Source of the DNA: CAUTNA01 sp964371145
Lineage (GTDB): Bacteria > Pseudomonadota > Alphaproteobacteria > Rs-D84
Direction of reading: 5' to 3'
DNA length: 64,000 bases
Assembly (NCBI GenBank): GCA_964371145.1
Contig: CAYJKO010000002.1
Span: 45,456-109,455, forward strand
The notes under the pieces were generated by a model that saw nothing but the letters and a program-made list of their open reading frames with translations, was not told the origin of the DNA and ran no database searches. The position numbers and the translations under genes were made by a program. Each line of letters opens with the position of its first letter. Within the stretch, counting starts at the first letter, position 1. Below are positions 45,785-53,087 of this stretch, one piece after another.

Positions 45785-45870
45785 TGGTGGGAGTAGCTGG
45801 ATTCGAACCAGCTCAGTCTGAGACAACAGATTTACAGTCTGCCCCGGCTCTCCAACTCCGGCGTACGCCC
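45785..45870 (-). tRNA. tRNA-Tyr (anticodon GTA), CCA encoded
   Basis: A class II tRNA of 86 nt with anticodon loop CTGTAAA (GTA), a long variable arm, TPsiC arm GCTGG-TTCGAAT-CCAGC and encoded CCA. The acceptor stem GGGCGTA / TACTCCC has a C4-U69 mismatch, and position 8 is C instead of the near-universal T, while all else looks sound. It is downstream of tRNA-Gly (6 bp apart) and directly upstream of the 172-bp repeats. Confidence 0.9.
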
Positions 45871-45876
45871 AATCTT

Positions 45877-45951
45877 TGGTGCGGGCAGCGGGACTCGAAC
45901 CCGCATTTCAAGCTTGGAAGGCTTGCATTCTAGCCTTTGAACTATGCCCGC
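45877..45951 (-). tRNA. tRNA-Gly (anticodon TCC), CCA encoded
   Basis: A 75-nt cloverleaf: acceptor GCGGGCA / TGCCCGC, anticodon stem-loop CAAGC-CTTCCAA-GCTTG (TCC), TPsiC GCGGG-TTCGAGT-CCCGC, encoded CCA. All stems pair. It is the first gene of a two-tRNA transcript. Confidence 0.96.
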
Positions 45952-45971
45952 AAAGACCTTTAAGCTTTACA

Positions 45972-45999
45972 ATTATATATAATCGAATAAAAAAATCAA
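45972..45999 (-). promoter_or_regulatory. Promoter of the tRNA-Gly/tRNA-Tyr unit
   Basis: Minus strand TTGATT (45994-45999), a 16-bp spacer and TATAAT (45972-45977), about 20 bp before the tRNA-Gly 5' end. Confidence 0.6.
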
Positions 46000-46009
46000 G
46001 CATTTATTA

Positions 46010-46741
46010 TTATTTTTTTGGTTGCCCTATTATTCCGTCTTCTATTGTTATTATTTTGTCCGCAAATCCGGCCAATTTTATGTCATGAGTCACAAATAGC
46101 ATCGCCATGCCTCTGTCTCGTACAATTTTAAATAACAAATCAAAAACCATGGACGCATGTTTTGGATCCAAACTTCCCGTTGGTTCGTCCGCCAATAAAA
46201 CATCTGGATTATTTGCCAAAGCCCGAGCAACCGCAACACGTTGTTGTTCTCCGCCCGACATTTCCCCCGGTAAATGATTTACGCGATGCGCAACATTCGC
46301 GGATTTTAATAATTTTTTTGCATGGTTCGATGCGTCCGTATAAGACACACCATTTGCCAACATCGGCAATATTACATTTTCTATTGCTGTGAAATCATTT
46401 AATAAATTATGCTTTTGATAAACAAACCCAATTTTTTTACGGCGCATTTTTGTTCGTGTTAAATCATCCATTTTTTGGGCGGCGTTCCCAGAAATTAATA
46501 TGCTGCCAGACGTTGGTTTATCCAACAAACCAACACATTGTAACAATGTTGATTTCCCGCATCCAGATTGACCAACCAATGCGATTATTTCGCCACGACA
46601 TAAATCGAATCCGCCCCCACGTAGAATATGCAAAGGCTGACCGCCTTCGATAAAAGTTTTTTTAATATCGCGAACGCTTAACACTATGTCTTTTGCATTG
46701 CCTGTTTTTGTTAAAGATTTTAATATATTAGCCATAGACAT
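46010..46741 (-). CDS. lolD: Lipoprotein-releasing ABC transporter ATP-binding protein LolD
   Basis: The ATPase powers release of lipoproteins from the inner membrane to LolA. ABC motifs: Walker A GQSGCGKST at 57-65, signature MSGGEQQRVAVARAL, Walker B DVLLADEPTGSLD, and the H-loop FVTHDIKLA. The 243 aa include a short extra N-terminus. It lies 8 bp after the LolC/E gene. Confidence 0.94.
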   Translation of the reverse strand: MSMANILKSLTKTGNAKDIVLSVRDIKKTFIEGGQPLHILRGGGFDLCRGEIIALVGQSGCGKSTLLQCVGLLDKPTSGSILISGNAAQKMDDLTRTKMRRKKIGFVYQKHNLLNDFTAIENVILPMLANGVSYTDASNHAKKLLKSANVAHRVNHLPGEMSGGEQQRVAVARALANNPDVLLADEPTGSLDPKHASMVFDLLFKIVRDRGMAMLFVTHDIKLAGFADKIITIEDGIIGQPKK

Positions 46742-46749
46742 TTTTCCTT

Positions 46750-48006
46750 TTATTCATTACGCAATACTTCGACCGGGTCTGTGTTCGCCGCTTTCCATGC
46801 CGGATACAATGTCGCAAGAAAAGACAATAAAACCGCAATCAACGCAATACCCAATACATCAGTTAATATAATTTTAGATGGTAATTCTGACAAATAATAT
46901 AATTCTGGTGGGAATAAATCTCTCCCTGTTAAGCTTTGTATAAATTGGCGAATGTTTTCAATATATGTTGCAATTAATAAACCCAAACCTGTCCCCATTA
47001 TCGAACCAATTAACCCTATGCTGGTTCCGGTTAAAACAAATATTTTCATCATGGATTTACGTGACACGCCAAATGTTCTCAATACTGCGATATCTTTTGA
47101 TTTGTCAGAAACCAACATAACCAAACTGGACACGATATTGAAAGCCGCCACAATTATAATTAACATTAATATCAAAAACATAACATTAGATTCCACCTGC
47201 AAAGCGCCTACAAAACCACTGTTTAATTCGCGCCAATCGCGAACGATAAAGCTTTCTGGTAATAACGTTTTTAAACTGTCCACAACTTCTGTCGTTTCTT
47301 CTGGATTTTCTAAAAATAAATCTATGTGCGTTACAGAATTTTCGATATTCAAATATTTTTGAGCCGTATTCATAGGCATAAATATATAACCAGAATCGTA
47401 TTCATACATCCCCATAAAAAACAAAGAAGATACCGGATATGATTTAATACGAGGCACAGTTCCGAACGCCGTTACAGACGCACCATTGGCAGACACCAAA
47501 GATATTTTTTCACCCACCCCCGCTTTTAAATTACGAGCCATAGACACACCCATAACCAATTCGCCGTCTTTTATTTGTGTTAATTCTTTACCGAAACTTT
47601 TTGCGCCGCTGTGCATTTTAGATTGCAAATCTTCCATCGCAATTCCGCGAACCATAGCGCCCGTATTATTTCCATTTGCAGAAACCATAACCTGGCCTTC
47701 GGCGATTGGAATAATATCAACAACAGATTTTTGAACTATTTTATTTTGATTCATTTTATCGATTAAAAAATCATAATCGGAAATCGCGCCATCTTGATGA
47801 TATACAACAACGTGTCCATTCATACCGACGATACGTGATAACAAAGTATCATGAAATCCACCCATAACAGACATTACAACAATCAATGTTGCAACACCCA
47901 ACATAATACCCAACAAAGACACCCAAGAAACGACCGATATGAAACCTTGTTTCTTTTTAGATTTTAAATATCTGAATGCAATTTTTCTTTCTAATTTTGA
48001 AAACAT
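46750..48006 (-). CDS. lolC: Lipoprotein-releasing system transmembrane protein LolC/LolE
   Basis: The 418-aa MacB-type permease has one N-terminal membrane helix (VSLLGIMLGVATLIVVMSVM), a large periplasmic domain (about 50-260), then three membrane helices with the LVMLVSDKSKDIAVLRTFG coupling loop. The start FERKIAFRYLKSKKK is typical. Only one permease gene is present, so it may homodimerise or pair with a copy elsewhere; C versus E is not assigned firmly. Confidence 0.92.
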   Translation of the reverse strand: MFSKLERKIAFRYLKSKKKQGFISVVSWVSLLGIMLGVATLIVVMSVMGGFHDTLLSRIVGMNGHVVVYHQDGAISDYDFLIDKMNQNKIVQKSVVDIIPIAEGQVMVSANGNNTGAMVRGIAMEDLQSKMHSGAKSFGKELTQIKDGELVMGVSMARNLKAGVGEKISLVSANGASVTAFGTVPRIKSYPVSSLFFMGMYEYDSGYIFMPMNTAQKYLNIENSVTHIDLFLENPEETTEVVDSLKTLLPESFIVRDWRELNSGFVGALQVESNVMFLILMLIIIVAAFNIVSSLVMLVSDKSKDIAVLRTFGVSRKSMMKIFVLTGTSIGLIGSIMGTGLGLLIATYIENIRQFIQSLTGRDLFPPELYYLSELPSKIILTDVLGIALIAVLLSFLATLYPAWKAANTDPVEVLRNE

Positions 48007-48028
48007 ATTGATTTAACCCTTAATATTA

Positions 48029-49381
48029 TTATTGACCCAAAAATTCACGCAATGAATCTCCGGATAAATCTGATACGCTTGAATTTTCAACCGGTTTTTC
48101 ATCGACGATTGAAATGACTCTTGGGCTCATAAACACAACCAATTCTGCAAATGGGCTGATTAAAGTTTCTGGGGTTGTTACAAACGAATGTGTTGGTATA
48201 CCGATAATTACATAATTATCACCCAAACTGCTTGGGATTGTGAACGAAGACAATTCTCCCTCAGACGTTCTTAATACAATTTTGGCATCAATTTTTTTCT
48301 TGTCTCCCATATCTCCATAAGTCGCAACCGCACCCACAGTTAAATCAGTTTCCAATCTTTCTTCTTTACCGCATTGACCGATGTCAAATCTGGATTGCCA
48401 TCCATCCGGTAATACAAAAGTTCCTTGGGAAATTAAAACTACATTTGCTTGGCGAGATAAAAATTCTTGCAAAGTTTTTGTATTGATTTCCGGACTGGTA
48501 ACCAGCGCACGACCAACAACACCCGGCACAGACATTTTAATATTATTTTCACCGAACGCAGGCAATAAATTCATCCAAATAATTGGATTATCTGTTCGCG
48601 GATACACACGATAAACATCCAAATCCCATGCAATCATATAATTTTTGTCTGCAACATCATTTACGATTTTTGCAACTTCTTTTTCTGTTTGATAATTGCC
48701 TTCGAAAATAACGGTTTTATCTTGCCAATCTACCAATAAATTTCGCATATCTGCACCGTGCATAGCATCCATCAATGCCATAATAATGCTTTCATCATTT
48801 GGCATTTTCATTAACCATTTAGAACGATGTTTCAAATGCAATTCTTGGGCGTCTGCGTCATAGCTGAAATAACTGCGTCCCATTTTTGTGATTAAATCAA
48901 TAGCATCCGTTAATGATGCAGATTGAATTGAACCGGATATTTTATCTGTTAAATTTTCTTCTGCGACAACCGCAATATCTGTTCCCAATAATAATTTATC
49001 CAAAACTTGTTTCACTGTTTTTTTAGAAAATTCATAATCCGATACATTAAAGTCCGGCAACGCGTCCCCGACCCCCAAACGAATTATTTCAATTTCTTCT
49101 TCTGGTACGACAGACAACACATTTTGATTATCCCAATCAACCGTACATCTTTTTGGCAATTCGATAGAAAATCTGCGCGCCGTATCGGTTGTCAAAGCCG
49201 CTTTTTTTGGAAAGATGGGTACAGAATTTTCATCTACAACCAAATTATCGATAACGGTTACCGTATCATACAAAGGCATTTGATTTTGTTGATTTTGCTG
49301 ATTCACAGCACACCCTGCGAACAAAGAAACAAATCCTGTTATCGCAATTGTTTTTATCAAATTTAATTTTGATTCTCTCAT
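48029..49381 (-). CDS. Secretin-like outer-membrane lipoprotein
   Basis: The 450-aa protein has a lipoprotein signal (lipobox LFAGC, Cys24). Residues about 117-190 look like an N0/STN-type domain (VKQVLDKLLLGTDIAVVAEE, then GSIQSASLTDAIDLITKMG). The C-terminal part resembles a secretin pore domain (DLTVGAVATYGDMGDKKKID, ending near FAELVVFMSPRVISIVDE). Such proteins form outer-membrane channels in type II/IV systems, but no pilus or secretion genes are nearby. Family assignment is tentative. It begins downstream of the small 49400-49711 gene and precedes the Lol genes by 22 bp. Confidence 0.65.
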   Translation of the reverse strand: MRESKLNLIKTIAITGFVSLFAGCAVNQQNQQNQMPLYDTVTVIDNLVVDENSVPIFPKKAALTTDTARRFSIELPKRCTVDWDNQNVLSVVPEEEIEIIRLGVGDALPDFNVSDYEFSKKTVKQVLDKLLLGTDIAVVAEENLTDKISGSIQSASLTDAIDLITKMGRSYFSYDADAQELHLKHRSKWLMKMPNDESIIMALMDAMHGADMRNLLVDWQDKTVIFEGNYQTEKEVAKIVNDVADKNYMIAWDLDVYRVYPRTDNPIIWMNLLPAFGENNIKMSVPGVVGRALVTSPEINTKTLQEFLSRQANVVLISQGTFVLPDGWQSRFDIGQCGKEERLETDLTVGAVATYGDMGDKKKIDAKIVLRTSEGELSSFTIPSSLGDNYVIIGIPTHSFVTTPETLISPFAELVVFMSPRVISIVDEKPVENSSVSDLSGDSLREFLGQ

Positions 49382-49399
49382 AAAATCATCCCTTTTATA

Positions 49400-49711
49400 T
49401 TATATATTCATAACTTTTTCAAATTCTGCCAAACTCATTTCATGCACAGGCTTTTGTGTAGGAGTCGTCAAATTTTTCACATTTTCGAAAACATTTTCCA
49501 ATTTTTGCAAAACATTTTTCACATCCGCATTATCAGAATTCAATCTTTTTCCATATTCAATTATAAATTCCAAAACATCGGCTGCAAAAAAACGCCCCAC
49601 ATAATTTTCCATTGCAATTCCGCCTTTATTTACGGAAACAGCAGACATAATCGCAGACATTTGGTTGTAAAAATTTATTAAATTATTAAACTTTTCTATA
49701 TTGTTTGCCAT
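49400..49711 (-). CDS. Hypothetical protein, 103 aa
   Basis: A soluble, mostly helical protein (NNLINFYNQMSAIMSAV, FFAADVLEFIIEYGKRL, KNVLQKLENVFENVKNL) without signal peptide. It could be a small coiled-coil partner. It is 18 bp upstream of the secretin-like gene, so probably in the same transcript. No family recognised. Confidence 0.55.
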   Translation of the reverse strand: MANNIEKFNNLINFYNQMSAIMSAVSVNKGGIAMENYVGRFFAADVLEFIIEYGKRLNSDNADVKNVLQKLENVFENVKNLTTPTQKPVHEMSLAEFEKVMNI

Positions 49712-49771
49712 AATTTATGCCTTTGTTTTGCGGGGTGCGTATATTTATTGTTAAATACATTATAAAAACTA

Positions 49772-49800
49772 TTGCCCCACTTTGGCAATTAAATTATAAT
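49772..49800 (+). promoter_or_regulatory. Promoter giving a probably leaderless transcript
   Basis: TTGCCC (49772-49777), a 17-bp spacer and TATAAT (49795-49800). The ATG is at 49808, 7 bp after the -10, so transcription should start at or next to the start codon. Confidence 0.6.
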
Positions 49801-49807
49801 ATAAATT

Positions 49808-50188
49808 ATGAAAATAAAAAACTTTATATTTTTAGCATTTTTGTCCGCATGTTCTTCATACAACACGGGCAACATAAATGACGCCACAATTTTAAATTGG
49901 GAAAACGAATTGGTTACAATGGAACAATTTGTTCGTGACCATAAAGAATGTTTGGGTGTAACGCGTCCAGATCACGCGCCGCGTTCATCTTTGGCAAAAA
50001 TGTTATCTCCGAACCAATCTGCTCAAATGCCCGACTGGGGTGGTTTGTGGGTAACGTTCCAATCAAATGAATATTCAGACGTTGGGCAAAGACCTTTGTT
50101 ATCTATTCCATCCAACTCTACATCTAAATCCGTTGGCACATACAGAAAATGTATGTTCCGTTTGGGATATTTATTACGCGCCAGTTAA
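49808..50188 (+). CDS. Small predicted lipoprotein, 126 aa
   Basis: The signal peptide MKIKNFIFLAFLSAC ends in a lipobox LSAC (Cys15). The mature part is polar with TMEQFVRDHKECLGVTRPDH, MPDWGGLWVTFQSNEY and two later Cys-containing segments (KECLG, YRKCMF) that could form a disulfide. It precedes ftsQ by 52 bp. No family recognised. Confidence 0.65.
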   Translation: MKIKNFIFLAFLSACSSYNTGNINDATILNWENELVTMEQFVRDHKECLGVTRPDHAPRSSLAKMLSPNQSAQMPDWGGLWVTFQSNEYSDVGQRPLLSIPSNSTSKSVGTYRKCMFRLGYLLRAS

Positions 50189-50240
50189 AAATAATTACAA
50201 ATTCTTTTTTATTTAAAAAAAATATGTTATACTGTTATTT

Positions 50241-50924
50241 ATGAAAAAGAATCTTTTATTTTGGCTGTTTTTTGTTTTATCCATAATGTTTGCAACATAT
50301 TTTGGAACCCGCGTAACCATGGGGTGTTTTTTCGGCGGTGATATATCTTCTGTCAAATCTTTAAAATTCACAGGAAATCTGGATCCAAGAGACATCCCAT
50401 CTATCCAGGCTTCGATTGGAATATCATCCAAACAAACAAATATTTTCGAATTAAATTTGAACGAAGTAAACACCAGAATTTCCAACCGACCTGAAATAAA
50501 ACATTCATCAGTTCGCAGAAAAGGAAATGGAGTATTGGATATAACAATTGAACAATATGAACCGGTCGCAACTTGGACGGATGGACAATTTTATTATCCT
50601 ATTACAGAAAACGGTATTGTTATCAGCACTCCTACAAATGAAAAACCGAACAATTCTTTTATATTTACAGGTAAAACAAAAAAATTCATAGGCGATTTAA
50701 TAACATCAGCACAACCTTTGTTTAACAAAATTGAATCCATAGAATTAATTGAAAACAGAAGATGGAACATACATTTAAAAAATGACATTACAATAATGTT
50801 GCCAGAAAATGGATTCATCCCTGCCATCGGCAGCTTGATCATCATAGATAATAAACATCAAATATTATCAAAAGATATAGAACAAATTGATATGCGCGAC
50901 GCATCAAGAACTTTGGTTAAATAA
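50241..50924 (+). CDS. ftsQ: Cell division protein FtsQ
   Basis: FtsQ bridges cytoplasmic and periplasmic division proteins. The 227 aa have an N-terminal membrane helix (LLFWLFFVLSIMFATYFGT), a POTRA domain starting SVKSLKFTGNLDPRDIPSIQ, and the beta domain with EQYEPVATWTDGQFYYPITENG. It is followed 3 bp later by an FtsA-like coding region, the standard ftsQ-ftsA order, which supports the assignment despite modest sequence similarity. A TATACT -10 lies 7 bp before the ATG, so its own transcript would be leaderless. Confidence 0.85.
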   Translation: MKKNLLFWLFFVLSIMFATYFGTRVTMGCFFGGDISSVKSLKFTGNLDPRDIPSIQASIGISSKQTNIFELNLNEVNTRISNRPEIKHSSVRRKGNGVLDITIEQYEPVATWTDGQFYYPITENGIVISTPTNEKPNNSFIFTGKTKKFIGDLITSAQPLFNKIESIELIENRRWNIHLKNDITIMLPENGFIPAIGSLIIIDNKHQILSKDIEQIDMRDASRTLVK

Positions 50925-50927
50925 AAT

Positions 50928-52685
50928 ATGAATATTGTAAATTCTTCTTTTTTATGTCTGGATATAAATTCTGACAATGTTGGTGGTATTGCTCATTACA
51001 TTCGTGACGGCCGTATTATTAAATCCGTTTTACATATGGCAAACGTAGAAAACAATGATGTTACATACGCAATAAAAACTGTTCTGGAAGAATTGGATTC
51101 AAAAACCGGAATCAGATTCGACACTGCATATATTACAGGTGAATTTGGTCAATCTTTTTTTAACGTAAATCTTGTAACTTGTCGTTGGGACAAAAACCAT
51201 TTGGTTAATAACGCGGATATGTTGGCCGAGATAAAAAAAATAGAAAACCACCCAGAATTGTGTTTGTTCCATATAATACCGTCCGGTTATACGGATGGCT
51301 TGTCCGGCATAGAAAGCACACCTGTTGGAAAAAAATGCAAAATATTAAAATCCAGATTTAATGTAATCAGATATCAAAAAAATGATATAGAAAACATTAT
51401 ATCTATGTTAAAAAAAACATACATACATGCAAAAAGTTTCCAAGACAAAGCATTTTTAATCAGCACAAAATACAGCCGTAAAAATGAAAATTCCTTGCAA
51501 ATAGAAATGGGCGGGGATTTCACAACTGTTTCAATTTGGCGTTCTGGTTTTCCAGTTGTTTTCAAAAAAATACCGGCGGGACAAAATTCTATTGTTAAAA
51601 AAATTCAATCTGAATTAAATATTCCATATAACGAAGCGCGTGATCTAAAAAATTCCAGCGCGGATATATTTACAAATTCCAGCGACAGTTTTAACATTAT
51701 AAATCTGGCATATAAATACACAAAAGACGATATTAATTCTATTATCATTCAAGAAATTTGGGATATATTAGAAACGATAAAAACTGTCGTTAATCCATTT
51801 ACAGAAAAATATAGATTAAACAACATATACATTTATGGCACAGGATCAAATATTAAAAATTTGGATAAATATTTCGCAGAAGAATTTGACGCGCCCGCTA
51901 CAATTTTAGAAGCGGACGAAGCGTTGCAATGTTTTTCAAAAAGATTATTTTCAAATCCTGATAAAAAAGAAAAAACCAGCATATGGTTCGAAAACAAAAT
52001 AACAGATAAAATTGCAAATTTATTTACAAAAAAAGAAACTTTTTTTAATCCGATATTCCCAAGCACGATGGCATTTGATGTAAACAACGAATGGACATAT
52101 TCTCAATTTAAATCGGCCGACATATCTTGTGTTCATATTGATATAACTGACGGTTTTTTTGTTAATACTATTTATGGAAATATTGATGATATAAAAACAA
52201 TAAAAAAGAATTCAAATTTAAAAACTCAAGTCCACTTAATGACTGAAACACCGGTCGTTTTGGGAAAACAAGCGATTAATGCAGGCGCAGATACCGTCAT
52301 TTTATCAGCCGAAGCAATCGGTTCAAAAAATGCCATTTCTGAATTAAAAAAGATTGGCGGACGTGTTGGATTGGCAATAAACCCGAACACATCGATACAT
52401 GTATTAACAGACGTTATAAAACAATTGGACGATGTTTTAATTTTGGCGGTTGAACCCGGTATGGGCGGACAAACATTTAAACCGGACGTTTTATCCAAAG
52501 TAAAATCTTTGGTCGCCACCCGAGATAAATATAAATTGAATTTTAAAATAACGGTTGACGGTGGAATTAATGATACGGTCGCAAAATTATGTTGGGCGGC
52601 AGGCGCAGATTATTTGGTATCGGGTGCACATTTAAAATCTGCTCCAGATTTTCCATTGGCTGTTAATAATTTGTTAAAAAAATAA
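50928..52685 (+). CDS. ftsA: Fusion of FtsA-like cell-division ATPase with ribulose-phosphate 3-epimerase
   Basis: One unbroken 585-codon frame. Residues 1-370 are FtsA-like: phosphate-1 motif near CLDINSDNVGG (10-20), the second phosphate loop IEMGGDFTTVSIW (192-204) with IPAGQN following, adenosine motif IYIYGTGSNIKNL (300-312), and a C-terminal amphipathic helix IWFENKITDKIANLFTKK (352-369), matching FtsA's membrane anchor. Residues 374-585 are Rpe: PST (378-380), HIDITDGF (His403, Asp405), HLM (His436), VEPGMGGQTF (508-517), VDGG (Asp544). All metal and catalytic residues are kept. No Shine-Dalgarno or usable start precedes the Rpe part. It lies 3 bp after ftsQ. Confidence 0.9.
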   Translation: MNIVNSSFLCLDINSDNVGGIAHYIRDGRIIKSVLHMANVENNDVTYAIKTVLEELDSKTGIRFDTAYITGEFGQSFFNVNLVTCRWDKNHLVNNADMLAEIKKIENHPELCLFHIIPSGYTDGLSGIESTPVGKKCKILKSRFNVIRYQKNDIENIISMLKKTYIHAKSFQDKAFLISTKYSRKNENSLQIEMGGDFTTVSIWRSGFPVVFKKIPAGQNSIVKKIQSELNIPYNEARDLKNSSADIFTNSSDSFNIINLAYKYTKDDINSIIIQEIWDILETIKTVVNPFTEKYRLNNIYIYGTGSNIKNLDKYFAEEFDAPATILEADEALQCFSKRLFSNPDKKEKTSIWFENKITDKIANLFTKKETFFNPIFPSTMAFDVNNEWTYSQFKSADISCVHIDITDGFFVNTIYGNIDDIKTIKKNSNLKTQVHLMTETPVVLGKQAINAGADTVILSAEAIGSKNAISELKKIGGRVGLAINPNTSIHVLTDVIKQLDDVLILAVEPGMGGQTFKPDVLSKVKSLVATRDKYKLNFKITVDGGINDTVAKLCWAAGADYLVSGAHLKSAPDFPLAVNNLLKK

Positions 52686-52687
52686 AT

Positions 52688-53083
52688 TCATTTGATTGTT
52701 ATTTTTCGTCCCAATCCATATTCTTCGATATATAAATGAATTGTATTTTTTGGTAATTTATTCATTGCGATTTCTGGCCATTCTATTAATGTTATATCAT
52801 TTTCAATAGAATGCATTAAACCCACCTCTTCCAATTCGGACGGATCATTTATTCTGTATAAATCGAAATGAGATATTCCATCATAATTCTGAACGATGGT
52901 AAAAGTCGGACTGGGCACAACCGTATCATCCCCGCGCAAAGTTTTTATAATTGTACGCGCGATTTCAGATTTCCCCATACCCAAATTACCATGCAAAGCA
53001 ACGGTTGTTGGCGCAGTCAAAGTTTTCGCAAAATCTTTTGCGAATTGTTTTGTTTCATTTAAATCTTTTAATGTTTTTTCCAT
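52688..53083 (-). CDS. tsaE: tRNA threonylcarbamoyladenosine biosynthesis ATPase TsaE
   Basis: TsaE is the P-loop ATPase of the t6A pathway with TsaB and TsaD. Walker A is GNLGMGKS (32-39), slightly altered from the usual GDLGAGKT. Also present: SPTFTIVQNY and ISHFDLYRINDPSELEEVG. 131 aa, short but complete. It starts 4 bp after uvrB and converges with the ftsA-rpe gene, leaving only 2 bp between the stops. Confidence 0.93.
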   Translation of the reverse strand: MEKTLKDLNETKQFAKDFAKTLTAPTTVALHGNLGMGKSEIARTIIKTLRGDDTVVPSPTFTIVQNYDGISHFDLYRINDPSELEEVGLMHSIENDITLIEWPEIAMNKLPKNTIHLYIEEYGLGRKITIK

Positions 53084-53087
53084 ATGC

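Larger units (their letters stand above)
45246..45787 (-). repeat. Tandem array of 172-bp repeats downstream of tRNA-Tyr, interrupted by an assembly gap
   Basis: Two complete units (45444-45615 and 45616-45787) are 172 bp apart and nearly identical; they differ at a few bases, such as gcattcgc versus gcgttcgc. Partial copies lie at 45246-45288 and 45289-45343 before the N-run. In the tRNA-sense direction each complete unit has an ATACCACCC-atc-GGGTGGTAT terminator with a T-run, a GC-richer middle and a 3' part ending CCAGCAACGTACACCA, which resembles the tRNA-Tyr 3' end CCAGCTACTCCCACCA. The array abuts the tRNA gene. The rest of the 592-bp stretch 45193-45784 has no convincing gene. Confidence 0.9.

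Noticed and set aside
45246..45787. CRISPR array
   Set aside because: The repeats are 172 bp, contiguous and without variable spacers, and contain terminators and a tRNA-like end. No cas genes are near.
45220..45796. Long ORFs through the repeat and gap region
   Set aside because: They run through 100 N or through repeat DNA in several frames at once and match no protein style of the window.
52030..52110. Internal start giving a separate Rpe protein
   Set aside because: The only nearby ATG (codon 381) has no Shine-Dalgarno and would remove the conserved PST segment, so a single fusion chain is preferred.
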